Notes: generated by a model not told the origin, from the sequence alone. A stretch of 64,000 bases of DNA from Ambrosia x helenae (GCA_030844895.1 CM061231.1:9323618-9387617), one strand, 5' to 3'. Positions 35,302 to 48,221 are shown, numbered from the stretch's first letter. A program made the numbers and translations.

Positions 35302-36725
35302 CTATTGTTCCTTATCTTCCTCTATCAGAATATCATTTTCGACCACTGTATCGCTCTCCTCTCCAATCGGGTTGTTACCCACCGGTTTATCCAGGCCTAG
35401 ACGTACATCTAATCCAAAAGGATCCAAACCACTTGGGTCAAAATCTAACCTGGGTCGTTTTGCTGGATTAGGCCTTTCATCCACCGATATCATTTTGGGC
35501 TTAGAAATAAGACTGACTTTCTTTTTATTTTTCAAACTAATTTTCTTACCACCTTGGCCAAAAAAACTTCTGAGACATTAGATAAGCCCATATCGATAGG
35601 AGGATTAAAATCCTTAGCAAATTTAAAATTATCATCCAAAGGCTTAAAGCTTCTAGACGTTTCAGTCAACCTCTCCTTAAAAGGTAATGATTGGGAATTG
35701 AAGTCAACATTCACATGATTGACATTATCATGAACACCCTGCGACAAATTCGGGCTTTCCATAGAATGAACATTAATTTAATCATCAGCCATCATCATCA
35801 GATATTCACCAGACCGACTATCGGAACCCGAAGTAACTTCTTTCTTGACTTTTTTTAACAGGAAATCCGGAATTCAATCGCCAATCTCCTCCATAACCCA
35901 AACCCGAAATTTACGCCGTCTCCATTGAAGCACAACCTCTTCCATTCTCTGCATGCCTTCTCCAACAAGAACCGCAATATAGTCGAATGATAAATCATTA
36001 TCACCTTATTTAACATTCACCTTATGTATCACCTTACCGAAAAACGCTCCAATCCTGTTCAAGGATTCATTACACATAACATTCAAAGGAAAACCTTGAA
36101 TCTTTAGCCAGGCGATCCTTTCATACAGAAAGGATTGTCCTCTCCAAACCACCACTGATTGAAATACGTCTGTTTTTACTAAGAATTTCACCCGAGCATC
36201 TTCAGTGTCTTCCTCGAATAGGAAACTTAATAACACTGATAATCCTCCCATGAATGTCGCTAAACTCATTAAACATATCTGGAATAAAAATCACCTTTTC
36301 TTCTTTCCTCTCCTCTCTAACACCAGTTAACATCTCTTTGAAAGAAGCACCCTTGTTATCGGCCAAAGGTATAGAGATCTGTTCCTTTTCTTTCTTCTTC
36401 TCATAAGAAACCGAATCTTTCTTTAAAGAGGGAAAACTTTCCTCATTGTTGTTATCTTCCACTGGTCTTGTAAACCTGGCAACATTGGCTCGTAGTTTGT
36501 ACGATCCGATCCATAAGTTCTGCATCAAATCTTCAAAAACTTCTTTATTCCTGGGAACTTTAACCGTTATAAAACCAAACCTTCTCCCCACTTTGTCTCT
36601 CTTTCTTACAATATAAACCTTTAAACTTCCCCATGATCCTTTATAAGTCGTTCCAAATCTTCTCCACTACAACCATCCGGAATATTGGTGATGTGGTATT
36701 TGATTGATCCTTCTTAAGTTGATCG
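35302..36725 (-). pseudogene. LINE ORF1, RNA-binding, frameshifted
   Basis: Minus-strand pieces in order: an RRM start near 36,700 ('YHITNIPDGCSGEDLERL'), the rest of the RRM (36,591-36,202; 'RRFGFITVKVPRNKEVFEDL'), a DUF4283-type part (36,269-36,006; 'RIAWLQ'-like 'RIAWLKIQGFPLNVMCNES') and a low-complexity tail (35,762-35,302). Several frame changes separate them. Family role: binding LINE RNA. Confidence 0.65.
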
Positions 36726-36780
36726 ATTTAGATTGGCCTCCTCCTTGATTGGCCGTCTTCAGTCGCCCATGCCTAGAGAG

Positions 36781-37279
36781 CTTTTAATGACTTTTTTCCA
36801 ACACTTTACCTAATCAATTAGTAACTGCAAAATAAATATCTCATCGTCTTAACAAAGGTGATTTAAACTAAGGTTAGAGGATAATACAAATTAAATAGAA
36901 TGTTACTGAATTTTAAATTCCCTTAAGTTATATCTGGTTAAACTTCTTTTTTCTTTTCTCGAGTTCGATTCAATCTATTTAAACTAAGGTTAGAGGATAA
37001 TACAAATTAAATAGAATGTCATGTAAAGAGGTACCAAGATGCGCGGTAATCCCTTTTGAATAACAAACCAATCCTACTGAAAAGTGAAAATATAACTTAT
37101 CTATTAAACATTTTTTAATATAACTGCTTTGCATTAAATGTTACACTTTTAAAATAAGGATATAATATGTGTATATATATGTTAGATATTCTAGTGTAGA
37201 TGGATCGCTACTCCCACTTCTTTTGTCTTCGTACTTTACCTTTTGAGGCCAGTTTTTCCTTGATGTGTAGTTGCCATAC
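36781..37279 (+). promoter_or_regulatory. Upstream region of the GDSL gene
   Basis: About 500 bp between the LINE and the GDSL start codon, and thus its proximal promoter. A 'gtatatatat' box at 37,171-37,180 lies about 100 bp before the ATG and is a reasonable TATA candidate. A 45-base direct repeat ('aaactaaggttagaggataa', near 36,868 and 36,979) lies further up. The stretch 'ctcccacttcttttgtcttc' (37,212-37,231) is shared with the region before the second GDSL gene (61,160-61,179). Confidence 0.4.
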
Positions 37280-37674
37280 ATGATGCATGCTCTTATATCT
37301 ATCATGTTTTCATACTCTTTATCGTCACTAGTTATTTTCTTGTTCTCCCTTCTTTTACTTGGTCATCATGGCCGAGCACGAATTACGCTACCAGAAAATG
37401 TGACAGTGCCTGCGGTTATTGCGTTTGGGGACTCGATTGTGGATCAAGGTGCCAACAATAATCTAAAAACTGTAGTTAAAGCAAATTTTCCTCCCTATGG
37501 AAAAGATTTTCCAGCCGGAAAACCGACCGGAAGATTTACCAATAATAAGACACCGGCAGACATGATCGGTAATTTTTTAGTTTTAACATTTTTTTTTGAG
37601 CTTGCATTGCATGGATGTATTCGGCTTTTCAATATACAGTACGTGTTTAATTTATGTCTTTTATTAACTTTCTT

Positions 37675-37715
<41 letters not shown>

Positions 37716-40700
37716 CATCGTACATGGGAATAAGTTTAGCAAAATTAAACTGAAATTATACATTTATACGAGTTAAGTCTAATAAATTATTAAAAATTTA
37801 ATTTCCTTACTCTTGTAACTTGCGATTTAATCATTATATTATACATATACATATATTTTGTTTAAAAAATTCAAAGCAATAGCGGTCACTAGTGACAGTC
37901 TCAAAGTGTTTTTTTAACCACAGTTCAGTTCTTTTGTTCTCAGGGGGAGGGGTGCTACCCCTATTTTTTCATTTCACTGATTTACACTAATCTTACAGTC
38001 AAATTACTTTACTGATTTACTATACTGAATCACTTTTTTTGAGGGAACACTTAACTGATTCAGTTCACTGAAATCTTGATGTTTTAGTTTCTTTTTTTTA
38101 ATTACCGTTTAAAAAAATTTACCATTTGAATAAAAAGAACCGTTTGTAAAACTAAAAAAAATAACCGTTCCATTAAATAAATAAAAAATACAACAAACAT
38201 CAATTAAAAAAAACATTCAAACAACTAAATTTACTCGTCACCTTCAACCCAATAACGATCCCAAGCATATTTCGTCGCGAAATGGTGTATTTTATTTACT
38301 AAATTAAAAATAATAAAATATTTACAATTTTAATAATTAAAAGAAGTGGCTTCCTTCATTAGTGTTTGTTGAGCTTCTGAGTTAGGCTTAAATTCATTCA
38401 TCCTAAAATACATAGTAACCCTAAATATAAACACTAAAAATAACCTTTTACATATCATCTTCTTCACATGTGTTTTACAACAAAACCTGCAACTTTATTT
38501 TGCAAACACACCAAACTTGACTATCATTCCACCAAGCTATTTTGTTTGGTAAGGTGTAATAAAAATGGGGTTTAACTAATAAAACAAACGGTTTAAATAA
38601 AAAAATAGAATTATATTAAGTCAAAAATAAAAAAGGCACGGTTACCAGCACGGTAAGTAGAACTAGAATTTGGTTCACGAGATCACTACCAGCACGGATG
38701 GCGGCGATGTTACCGTGTCAGTAGTGAGGTACCCGTGACCAATTCGAATGGCGCCCCGTCCCCCGCTTAAGGTGCTCGGATGTCCCTTAAACATGACATC
38801 CGAATTTTCGGTTTGGATTAGGTAACATAAATAATAATAATTTGTCGTTGCATCCTGTAAAACTAATAGTTACAATGTGATTTTAAAGTTAATTGTGACT
38901 ATTAAATATTTTTTATGAACGGCTACTTTTATAATTAGCAAAACCCTGCTAGCAAAAAAAAACTAGCAAGGGCCAAAAGTTGATCAAAGGCTTTCCATCT
39001 ATGCCAATCAAAAGCTCATGCCATGGAACAATTCTTGACCCAAAGAAAGCTATAACTTTTAACTGCTCCCGCCTTTGAATGATTCGTGACCACTAAATTT
39101 TAATGCCTTTTTGTAACCATTTTAGAAATAATACCGTGAGATGCTTAATCGAAAATCATACTCAAAATGATAGCTTTTCGATTTGTTTTCCTAAGGTAAC
39201 ATGAATAGATTGGTTTTCTATAATGTTTTCCTCCTATAACGGTCACCGATTATACTTTATATAATTATGTATTCTTGGGAGAACTAAACCTTTAGCATCG
39301 AAATCTATACATTCGGAGTTGCTAAAGTTAAATGTGTTCGCATTAATTTAATAAAACTGAGAGATATTGGTGTAACTATATATTTTGATACAAATAGATA
39401 TAAAAACTTATTTGAGTATAGAATTTTGCAAAAGTTAGAAATTTTAGTTGAACAACTTTTCACGTGAAAATAGCTAGTCTTTTGGTCATATGGCTACCCA
39501 ACATGAATATCCATTGTTTTCGCCGAAATATTATATTTTATAAGTAGATTAGGATACACGACAAAATTTATAAATAGTATGACAAAAGAATTTCTAAAGA
39601 TATTTGCCGGAACATCGATATGGTAGTAGACATATCCCAAAGCTACAGCCATGTGTAGTGCTACTCAGAGATTTATACGAGCTATTCATTATATTAATTT
39701 TGAAGATCATGGGTTTACCTAATATTCATAGATCTTAGGTTTGCCATAATATAATAATATTATACCCGCACAACCACACACACATACCCGCAAACCTACA
39801 TCTTGATAAGTGGATCTACATCATATAGAAATCTAGAGCTTATGTGTCGTATGTCTGGTAAACAGCAAACCTCTATGGATTAAATTTTAGATGTGAGCAG
39901 TTCCTAGACACATGCCTTAGTATATATATAAAAACATGTACTAGTGTAAAAATATTATGAAAAACTTGTCCTTATAATGACATGAAAAGTGAAAACTACT
40001 TGTGATGGTACTAAATAACCTTCCTCCGTCGATGAATAATGCATTTGTACAGTTAAATTTATGTATTTTGTAAAAAGTCAAAATAAAAAATAATTTCAAT
40101 AAAAATTAACAAACATAGACAGTGTGGTCGGCTCAACCGTTTTGGGGGCCTAAAGCGAAATAAAAATTTCGGGCCCTCCATTTTTTAGAATTTAGATTTC
40201 CTCATTAAAGTCACCTAACCGAAATATATTATAGTTTACGAGGATTATTGTTTTAACTGGCTATATATAAATATTTTCATGCACTCCATATATTTTAATA
40301 CGTTTTATTTATTCTTCTTTTTAAAATCAAGAACCCAAAATATAAAATGTTATGTCAAGTTAAACATAATAGATACTAATATTTATAAAAATAATGCTCT
40401 AGCATACAAACATATATAAAAAGTTGAATAAATAGAAGGAAAAAAAAAAGACAATGCTTTAGTTAAAAAAAATATATATATAATGTAGACTGATGGATTC
40501 AAACCCAGGAATTCAAAGAAAAAAAGTGGGGTTCTTACCACCAAACCATGATGACATATCTAGATACAAGCATAAACGCTTTTTAATATTCGAATTTTGT
40601 GTATTGTTTTTTTAACAAATGGGGCCCTAAAAATTTGCTAGCCCAAAGCCTTAGCTCTAAAATAATTGGGCTTGGGCCAGCCCTGACTATAAATAAGGAA

Positions 40701-41177
40701 CCCGAACAAGAAAACAGAGCAATAACTACGACCCTTTAACGTTGATCAATTCCCAAATATTATTTAATAAATTGGTCTATCAATGATGTTAGAAGTGAAA
40801 AACAAATATAGATATTTAAAACACTAGTTTGGTAAATAGTTTTCTAACAACACTATTTAGGTAAATGATTTTTCCACCAACACTAGCTCCACTTTTGTTA
40901 GAAGTAAATAACCTGTGTCCCGGCCGATGTCATGTTTTTAATAAGACATCCACAACGCGGCTACTGTTTCGAATTGTAAATGTATAAGAATATAATTAAA
41001 CATATATCTACTAAAAAATATAAGTTGGTTTACGGGTAGCATTTATACTCGTGACGTTTGTGAAAACCACATCTTTCCAATAACAGTCCATAGTTAATGC
41101 TGGAGACGTTTATCTGCTACTTAACAACTACTAAAAAAGTGCCTCATAATTAATACTTATCATGTTTCCACAAATTA

Positions 41178-41222
<45 letters not shown>

Positions 41223-43278
41223 GGCCAACGAATCAATTTCCGAGCACTCTCGGGCACCCTTTTGGCGAATCAGGTACTCGAGAGTACCCGGGCCACCAAT
41301 TCCCGGGAAAACCCGACCACTCACCCGCCCGAAGGCACAATAGTGAAATAATCGGTAAAACCGGTCAGGATCAGGACTTGAACCCAAGCTAATGGCCGGG
41401 TCATCCCTCATTTCCCATCCACCAAATGTCCTCAAAATGTAGCTAGTGAGAATTGAATACAAGGCTCCCATAAAAAACTTTAGGCCCTCAACCAAGTGGT
41501 CTGCAAGTGTTGGACTCCACAAATTAAGCTACTGTATATCCTGTGGTTTCTTTTTAAACCTAAACTAAATAAAAAGCGACGTTTTAGTTATATTAAATGA
41601 ATTATTTATATTATAATTTCATTCATTTAAACTTCTTTATACGAAAAAAAATAAAAATAAAAAACTAACCAGGAAATCTTTCTTTGGTTTTTCAGCTGAT
41701 GAATTGGGAATAAAAGAAATTGTGCCAGCATACCTTGATCCATCCCTTGATGATAAAGAGTTTCTTACTGGTGTGAGCTTTGCTTCTGGTGGCTCAGGAT
41801 ATGATCCCCAAACTCCAAAGATAGTGGTAAACAACATGAAAGACTTCAACTATTTCCGCTCTCTGTGAAAGACAGTTTTATAGGAGTGCTAAACGTACCA
41901 ACCCTTTATTTCCCCTTTTTTCATACAAAAAGAAAAAGAAATTCGCTTTTTTTTTTTTGAACGGCGGATTTTATTAAAACACTAGCAAGATGCTAGATAA
42001 AACAACATTATACAAAATCAAAAGCGCACCATCTTGGCCAATCTACATCATACATTTTTGCCCGATTCCTTACCCAATGAAAACTTGAACTCTTAATGTC
42101 CGCCAAAAAGAAATTCGCTTGACTTAAGGTTTTTAGGAGTAGTAGGGTGAAAAACTTAAGGGCGGCAATGCTACGTTTAGTCAACCCCTCTATTTTTATT
42201 TTGTACTTATAATAACTTCCCTTCAAGTCGCTAGGTCACTAATAATATTTTCCACTTCTCATATAAAAAGAAATAAAATCCCTACATTTGACGTTTTCAA
42301 AGGATAGGGTAAAAAAATTAGGGGTTACAGGATACGTTTAGCTGACCTTTTTTTTATATACAAATACCATCTTGTGTTAGTGTCCTTGAATTTAAATTAT
42401 CAAAATCTTTTGTATCAGTCGGTTTTGTCATTTGAGGACCAGCTAGATCAGTTTAAAGAATACATTGAGAAACTCAAGCGTATAGTTGGAGAAGAGAGAA
42501 CACAATTCATATTAGAAAATAGCTTATTCTTGGTGGTCGCTGGTAGCGATGATCTTGCGAATACTTATTTTACAATTGGCATTCGGAGATTACAATATGA
42601 CATCCCATCTTATGCTGATCTTATGGTATCTTCTGCTTCCAACTTCATACAGGTAATATTGTTAACTTCCTATTTTGAATGGTTTTTCCTTTTTCCACCT
42701 ATGTTTTGACTTGCTAAAAATTTTGTTTTGTTTATTTATTTTTTATGCATTGAAGGATATATACAAACTTGGAGCACGAAGAATAGTAGTGTTTGGAGCA
42801 CCCCCAATAGGGTGTGTACCATCCCAAAGAACTCTTGGTGGTGGTGGGCTTAGGGTGTGTGCAGAAGAGTATAACCAAGCAGCACAAATATATAATAGCA
42901 AGTTGCAACCGGAAATAAAATATCTTAGTAGCACTCTAGCGCAATCCAGGGTCATCTATGTAGACATATACAACCCATTGCTTTCTATTATTGAAAACCC
43001 TCTCCAATACGGTAATTTCAAGTAGTCATATTTTTCTTAACTAACTTTTATTACTTGGTTTAACATGTTAGTTCTCTCATACTTTAGGAATAGAAGTTGT
43101 GGATAAAGGTTGTTGTGGCACAGGGAACATAGAAGTCGCTGTTTTATGTAACAAACTGCTTCCTACTTGCCCTGATGATTCAAAGTACCTTTTTTGGGAC
43201 AGCTATCACCCTACAAACAAAGGATACAGCATCCTCACAAATCAAGTGATAGGAAAATACTTAGACGATTTCTTTTGA
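37280..43278 (+). CDS. GDSL esterase/lipase, secreted (EXL-like), five exons
   Basis: Exons 37,280-37,568, 41,696-41,826, 42,419-42,652, 42,756-43,011 and 43,088-43,278 join in phase at GT..AG junctions to give 366 residues, the usual family length. ATG 37,304 is an alternative start and is the one matching the paralogue. A hydrophobic signal peptide (about residues 12-28) predicts secretion. Block I 'VIAFGDSIVDQGANNN' carries the nucleophile Ser52. Block II is 'SFASGGSGYD'. Block III is 'AGSDDLANTYF' (Asp where many members have Asn, as in EXL-type lipases). Block V 'FWDSYHPTNKGY' carries Asp341 and His344. The family hydrolyses ester bonds of lipids, often in the wall or pollen coat. Intron 1 is 4.1 kb and holds hAT and SINE insertions; intron 2 holds a LINE fragment. 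All catalytic blocks are intact, so it is probably functional. The substrate is unknown. Confidence 0.9.
37679..37713. repeat. (A)35 run in GDSL intron 1
   Basis: A 35-base A run. The flanking intron sequence aligns with intron 1 of the second GDSL gene (for example 'gcatggatg', 'tttcttttct'), and no retroelement body precedes it. It is a slippage expansion rather than a polyA tail. Confidence 0.8.
37900..40119. other. Intron 1 of the GDSL gene, unresolved repeats
   Basis: AT-rich intronic DNA. About 37,940-38,780 has an element-like character: a hairpin 'aggggtgctacccct', repeated 'accgttt' motifs, and a GC-rich end 'cactaccagcacgg..ccgtgtcagtagtg'. Its termini and target site are not clear. 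A minus-strand frame at about 38,230-38,285 reads 'HFATKYAWDRYWVEGDE' and could be the end of a transposase, which I cannot name. Confidence 0.35.
40120..40685. mobile_element. hAT-like non-autonomous element in GDSL intron 1
   Basis: The left end CAGTGTGGTCGGCTCAACC and, on the opposite strand, right end CAGGGCTGGCCCAAGCCC match the CAGGGCCGGC-type ends of a plant hAT lineage, with subterminal 'gggggcctaaagcgaaa' and 'gggccct' blocks. Flanking 8-mers aacataga and actataaa agree at 5 of 8 positions, suiting an old insertion. About 40,498-40,555 on the minus strand holds tRNA-like A and B boxes. Confidence 0.5.
41181..41515 (-). mobile_element. SINE with a 39-base polyA tail in GDSL intron 1
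   Basis: A perfect 15-bp target duplication TCCACAAATTAAGCT flanks it (41,167-41,181 and 41,516-41,530; the last T overlaps the tail). On the minus strand the element begins with tRNA-like boxes (TGGTTGAGGGCC and about 30 bases later TATTCAATTCTC) and ends in (A)39. Length is about 335 bp with no coding capacity. It would be copied by LINE machinery. The undecayed duplication and long tail indicate a recent insertion. Confidence 0.85.
41949..42104 (-). mobile_element. 5'-truncated LINE (156 bp) in GDSL intron 2
   Basis: A perfect 16-bp duplication AAAAAGAAATTCGCTT flanks it (41,933-41,948 and 42,105-42,120). The minus strand encodes the last residues of LINE ORF2 ('SSSFHWVRNRAKMYDVDW'), a short 3' UTR and a polyA tail (T run at about 41,949-41,958). 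It does not touch splice sites. Confidence 0.85.
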
Positions 43279-45996
43279 TTTTATATATAGTGGTTAATAA
43301 TTATCATACATATAACGTTTTTATGCCCTTTAATTGTTGGTGGGCAAGTTTGTTTGTTGGTGGTGAAAAGTGATCGTGAAGTGACTATTGATTGATGTGC
43401 TCCTACATATCTTAAGGCTCTATTTCATGTAACACATTTATGTACCTATTTAATTACATTAATAAAATCTACCTTCCATGTTTATCTATACTATATTATA
43501 ATGCATGAGTGAGGGGTAGTTTAAGATCCCCAAAAGTTAAGAACTTTATTTTCATTAATAACCCTAAAATGAGGGTAAAATAGTCATTCAACCACTTTTA
43601 CACTTTAGTACCCCATTTTAATTACTTTAATTCCCCATTTTTAGTTAGTAGTTACATTTTTCTTCCATCCCCTACAAAATTATAATTCTTTTATTTAATC
43701 ATATCTAAACTTTTAAACTATTATGTCTTAAAAACATTCACAAATATCGTGACGATCTGCTCATTTTTGTCAACGTTTGGATGTTCGTCTTAGTTAGTAT
43801 CGACGTGTAATTTGAAATGTACAAGAAATGAATGTGTTATGTACAAGTGATCACTACATTGCATTTTTAACTTAAAGAATTAAAAAAAAAATAGATATTT
43901 ATTAATTAACTGAAAGAATCCAAATTTCACATGAAATGCTTTATAATTAAAACTTTAATGCACAAATGTTTAAAGCCTATTGTACAACCAACCTCTAAAG
44001 CTCACATTTGGGTTTTGAAATTCAAAAGGCCAAACACTAAAAGCCTACCGCCACTTTGTTAGACACATTTTGGTTTTGAAATTCGAAACGCCAAACACAC
44101 TCTCCGCTCTTTCTCTCACCTACATCAAAAAGCTCAGATTGTTTGACTGGTTTCATATTATGGTTTCTATAGATAAAAAACTTCATCTACTAATTGTTTG
44201 GCTTTAAATGAACGGTTAACAAACCCTAACCCATTGAAACTTTTTAATCCAAATGTTAGGTGAACTTTGGAGACCATGGAACGACCGATTCTGGTGGAAA
44301 TGGTGGGTCGTAAGTCCAGATCAATAAGGGCAGTATCACAAAGAATCGTCCCCTACCAACAACCATTGATAAAAACGTCAGTTCGATGACACATAGGTAA
44401 GCACCTGACTATGGCTTTTGATATTTCTTTGGTTGCCCAATATTTCTGCTTGTATGTTGTATTTGTTATGGTCTGAATGTGATTCTTGTTCTTCTTCATT
44501 TTATTTACGTTCATCTGCTTCATCACTTATAGATGTTTTTCTTCTATCATTTTTCGTTAATCTGTGTTTAAATTTCAATTAACCATGTTTTTTTCATCAT
44601 TTTCCGTTAATCCGAGTTTAAATTTTACCTATGAAAATTTTCTTCATCATTTTTCATCAAGTTGTGTTTAATGTTTAGTTTGTTTCATGAATTGATCTGC
44701 AGCCTTCAGATGGAATCACAAATGTTACTAACGAAGAAGTTGAGACTTAAGAGTTTGAACAAAAGGTCTGAGATCTATCCACTGTTTTTTTTTTTTTCTG
44801 ATTTTGAAGATATGTTTTTAGTATTACTATATTAGTGACCGGATGGCAATTTTTCATTTGGAGTCTATTTTTAACTATTAGTCAAGTTGATATTCAATTT
44901 CCTTTTGACATCAAATTCAAAATGCTAAACAAATAATCTTGGATCTAAGAGTCAAACTGACGACTTTTAGGGAAAAGCTGTTTATAAATAAATTCTAAAA
45001 GGATTTAAATAAATTTTAATAGGATTTAGCCCTAAGGGCCATGTTTTTCACTTTCTTTGTTAGTTTTAGTTTTTTTCTTTGCTTTCTCTAATCAATGGCT
45101 ATTTTTTTGCACGTTCGCCTTTAATTATGGCCGAAGCTTATACTTTGTGTCCTTAACTGAATCCAGGTTAAAAATTGGGGAATAGTATCTGTTAGTTAGT
45201 TTAAAATAGACGTTTGAAGTAGGGATACTTTGTTAGGTTTGAATCCACTTAGTTGATAAACACTTTTGTCGCTTAATATTATTGTTTTCGCTAATTGGCT
45301 TTTAGATTTTTTAGTTTTTGCATTGTTTTATATGGATGAAGATGGCATTGACATGACTGAGAAACAAAAACCCTAAAAAGGCCTATTTATCTAACGTTGT
45401 CGATAAATAGGGTGCCAACAACCGTAATATGTATCCTTCATAGTCAACGCAATTTTTTTTTGTAGTAATCTATATATTTTGTGATTATATGTGCCCAATT
45501 TATTTACTTGATTTCTTCAAGAAAAGAGTGTTCAAGAAGTTCACTTGATAATCAGCTTCAAAATCACAAGAATAAGATGGCGTAAACAAAAGAAGGTAAT
45601 TGCATGTGTGCTTCAAGCATGGCTCAAGCATTACACAAGACTCGTGTTTGAGCTTTTAGAGCACTCAATTTTTGTAGTTTTGTTTCCAAAAAGAGGGCAT
45701 TAAGTACACATTGAGTTCTTATTTTTGTTGCATCGCTACAATTTGGGTCAAAACAAACAACTTTTCAGTACAAGTCGAAATAAGTAAATCTGACCCGTAA
45801 ACACTTTATAAGAAGTTATGTATCAATAACCGATGGTAAATATGTGGGTCCTACAATTTACACCCTAAAATTTACCATGGGCATTTTTTAGTAATGCGAC
45901 TATTTGATTTGTTCATTTTATGTTTTGTTTCTGAAGCATAGTTGTTTTTTTCTCTTATAACATTTAATGTAAACTACCATTATCATTTATCCTCAG

Positions 45997-46374
45997 GCGA
46001 GCGAATGTAGATACGAAGAGCTGGTTATGCAAGTTCCTGAATGTACTAGGCCTCTTTTGAGGCACATTGAGGCAATACAAGTATTCAATCATTAGACCCA
46101 TTGTACATTGATCCTGGTTTGTACACTAATATTTCTATAATATTAATAGGAAGCAACTTCTATAAAAGCAGAAGCTTGGGTTGAAGCAGAGAGATCGCTA
46201 AACATTCGGCTTCAGGTCCCATAAATAGGATATATAGATGTGTGTGTATTACTTAAAGCATAAATACTTTATATTCATAAACTTCCCTAATAGCTCAATT
46301 TGCAGGATTTTAGAGGCTAAAGTTGCAGCTTTAGAGGAAAGAACTGTTAATTCAAGCATACATAATCTTTTCTA
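45997..46374 (+). pseudogene. Captured golgin (TMF / golgin candidate 5-like) exons
   Basis: Exon 1 (45,997-46,080, after CCTCAG) reads 'CRYEELVMQVPECTRPLLRH'. Exon 2 (46,150-46,215, between TAG and GTCCC) reads 'EATSIKAEAWVEAERSLNIR'. Exon 3 (46,306-46,374) reads 'EAKVAALEERTVNSS' and then stops, one frame off the expected junction. These match, from memory, the coiled-coil stretch of plant golgin candidate 5 (TMF homologue), a Golgi tether that binds Rab GTPases. Introns are retained, so genomic DNA rather than mRNA was captured. Only part of the protein is present, so no functional golgin is encoded. Confidence 0.6.
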
Positions 46375-47559
46375 AGCTAATGTAAGTTTTTGTACGTTTA
46401 TAGTTCATTTAAGAATTGTGAATAAGATTATATCTATTCAAACCTCATAAGTCCCTCCACAAAGCGGGTCAAAAGTCAACAACATTGTCAGTTGAAGTAT
46501 TTTTGGTTAATGCAGTTTGACCTGGCCATTGAATTTAAAATTTGACCTGTTGGCAATGAAAGTTAAATCTTTATAATGAACCAGAATGTGGACAGTTCAA
46601 ATGCAAAATCCCTATGATTAAAGCAAGGAATCATTTTATCTTAGATATATTGCTTGCCACTTTCAGTTTCCAACTCATTTGCATGCCCCTGTGTAGTTGT
46701 ATGTAAATTTAATGGCGTGGAATGGGACAGGATATTGGGTTGTGGGAAAGCCTTATAATGCCAATGAGACAATATCAAATTACTTAAGTAGTTATTTACA
46801 AGAGTACTATATTGGCACTACATGCGCCTCAAATATCATCACTTCAAATTATACTAGATATATGCCTGCTTAGATTTAGCATTAATTAACAACATTGATA
46901 TTTAAGTGGATGACAAGGTACTATGTCATTTAGTTGCTATGCTCAATGTATCAGATTTGTTATTTGCAGGCCTTATCATTTGTAGTATGTTATTCTTCAG
47001 AAGATGATGTTCCCTCCATGCCTTTGATCAGCGGATTAACTTTCTGGTCAGGAGAAACAGAGTATTCATCATTAGGCTGGGGAGATAATTTCATCCATAA
47101 TCGAGATATGGGAACAAGTGACTTTACTTGACTTGCCTTACATGTATCATCTTGGGTGATTTTGTACAATAAGGTATCCGTTTTGACAATTTGCTCCTAT
47201 GTTATAATGAAAGAGAGGTCTTGCATTATTTTTGCTTTTATTTTGTTCATTTTTATTTTGACATCTTATATATTTACCCATTTACTAACTCGACATACTA
47301 AATGCCATATGATAAAGTAGTGTAATTTTAGTGTTTTAACTATAGACCTGAATGATTATGGGATTATGTTATTACTGCACTTTCATCCCCATTACTTACT
47401 ATTTCTTTTAGTCATTATTCATTACTTGTTTTGTTAATAACATAGCTGTGAAACATCCATGTTTAAGTTTAATACATCGATACAAGTAATGTAGCCATTT
47501 GTAGACAAAAATACGAGGTGATTTTTTTTATAATAACACTTTCCACTGAATAAACCGGC

Positions 47560-47640
47560 AAATTACATAACGATAGCAGGTAAGCGAGCAACAAGTTACG
47601 TCACTACCTCTTTCTAGATAGGCGAGCAACAAGCTCTGAA
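47560..47640 (-). pseudogene. Small fragment of a reverse-transcriptase-related family
   Basis: The minus strand reads a '(L)VARLPAIV'-type end preceded by a degraded 'KEVVT'. The same end occurs in the larger fragment at 48,405-49,150, to which the DNA is also similar ('gcgagcaacaagttacg' versus 'gcgggcaacaagctacg'). Confidence 0.4.
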
Positions 47641-47865
47641 ACTGGTGACAAATGATTGCATATTACGGTTTACTTAGCACCTGTTAACAAAAAGATATGA
47701 GATAATGTATGTGTTATTTCATCTTTGCTTTACTTATATTTGACCCGTGTCTGATTCTTACGTTTTAAGAGCTTGAACTTGTATGCGACCTTCGTTACCT
47801 CCTTCACCTATGAGCATGATGTGATATTATGCACATTAATCCACCCTCCCACCGTCCATGATATC

Positions 47866-47922
47866 CAAAAAGTAGAGAAAAAAGTAAACCTTCTTGTAAA
47901 TAAAATACGTTCAATTTATAGG
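47866..47922 (+). pseudogene. Possible golgin last-exon fragment
   Basis: A short frame 'VEKKVNLLVNKIRSIYR' resembles the C-terminal end of the same golgin family ('QVNLLVNKI' type). It lies downstream of the other golgin exons in the same orientation, as expected if one genomic segment with an internal deletion was captured. Short, so uncertain. Confidence 0.35.
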
Positions 47923-47969
47923 TGCCATCTTAACCCGACGAAGGAAAAACGTGTTGAAATAGGCACGTG

Positions 47970-47993
47970 TTTTTTTTTTTTTTTTTTTTTTTT
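47970..47993. repeat. Poly(T) run
   Basis: About 23 T residues with no retroelement body recognisable on either side. Confidence 0.8.
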
Positions 47994-48221
47994 TGTATTT
48001 TGCTTCAAATGGACAGGTATTTGACAGAGAACGAGTTGGATAGGAACGGGAAAAAGTATGCTAAATTTAGGATGGTCACCTTATTTTAACCCACTCCAAC
48101 CTAACCTTGGATTATAATTTTCCTTTTTCAAAATACTTTTTTTTTCATATATTATGTAATTCCGTGTTACACGAGTTTATAACACAGATGGACCACACTG
48201 ATGTTGCACGGTTTTTTTTAT

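Larger units (their letters stand above)
31342..36780 (-). mobile_element. Near full-length decayed L1-type LINE
   Basis: About 5.4 kb on the minus strand: ORF1 at the high-coordinate end, ORF2 next, and a 3' UTR at about 31,342-31,412. Frames are longer than in the LINE at 13 kb, so decay is less advanced, but several frameshifts and stops remain. Ends are approximate and no target duplication was found. It is inserted about 500 bp upstream of the GDSL gene start. Confidence 0.75.

Noticed and set aside
37679..37713. PolyA run as the tail of a retroelement in GDSL intron 1.
   Set aside because: The sequence before it aligns with intron 1 of the second GDSL gene, and there is no element body or target duplication.
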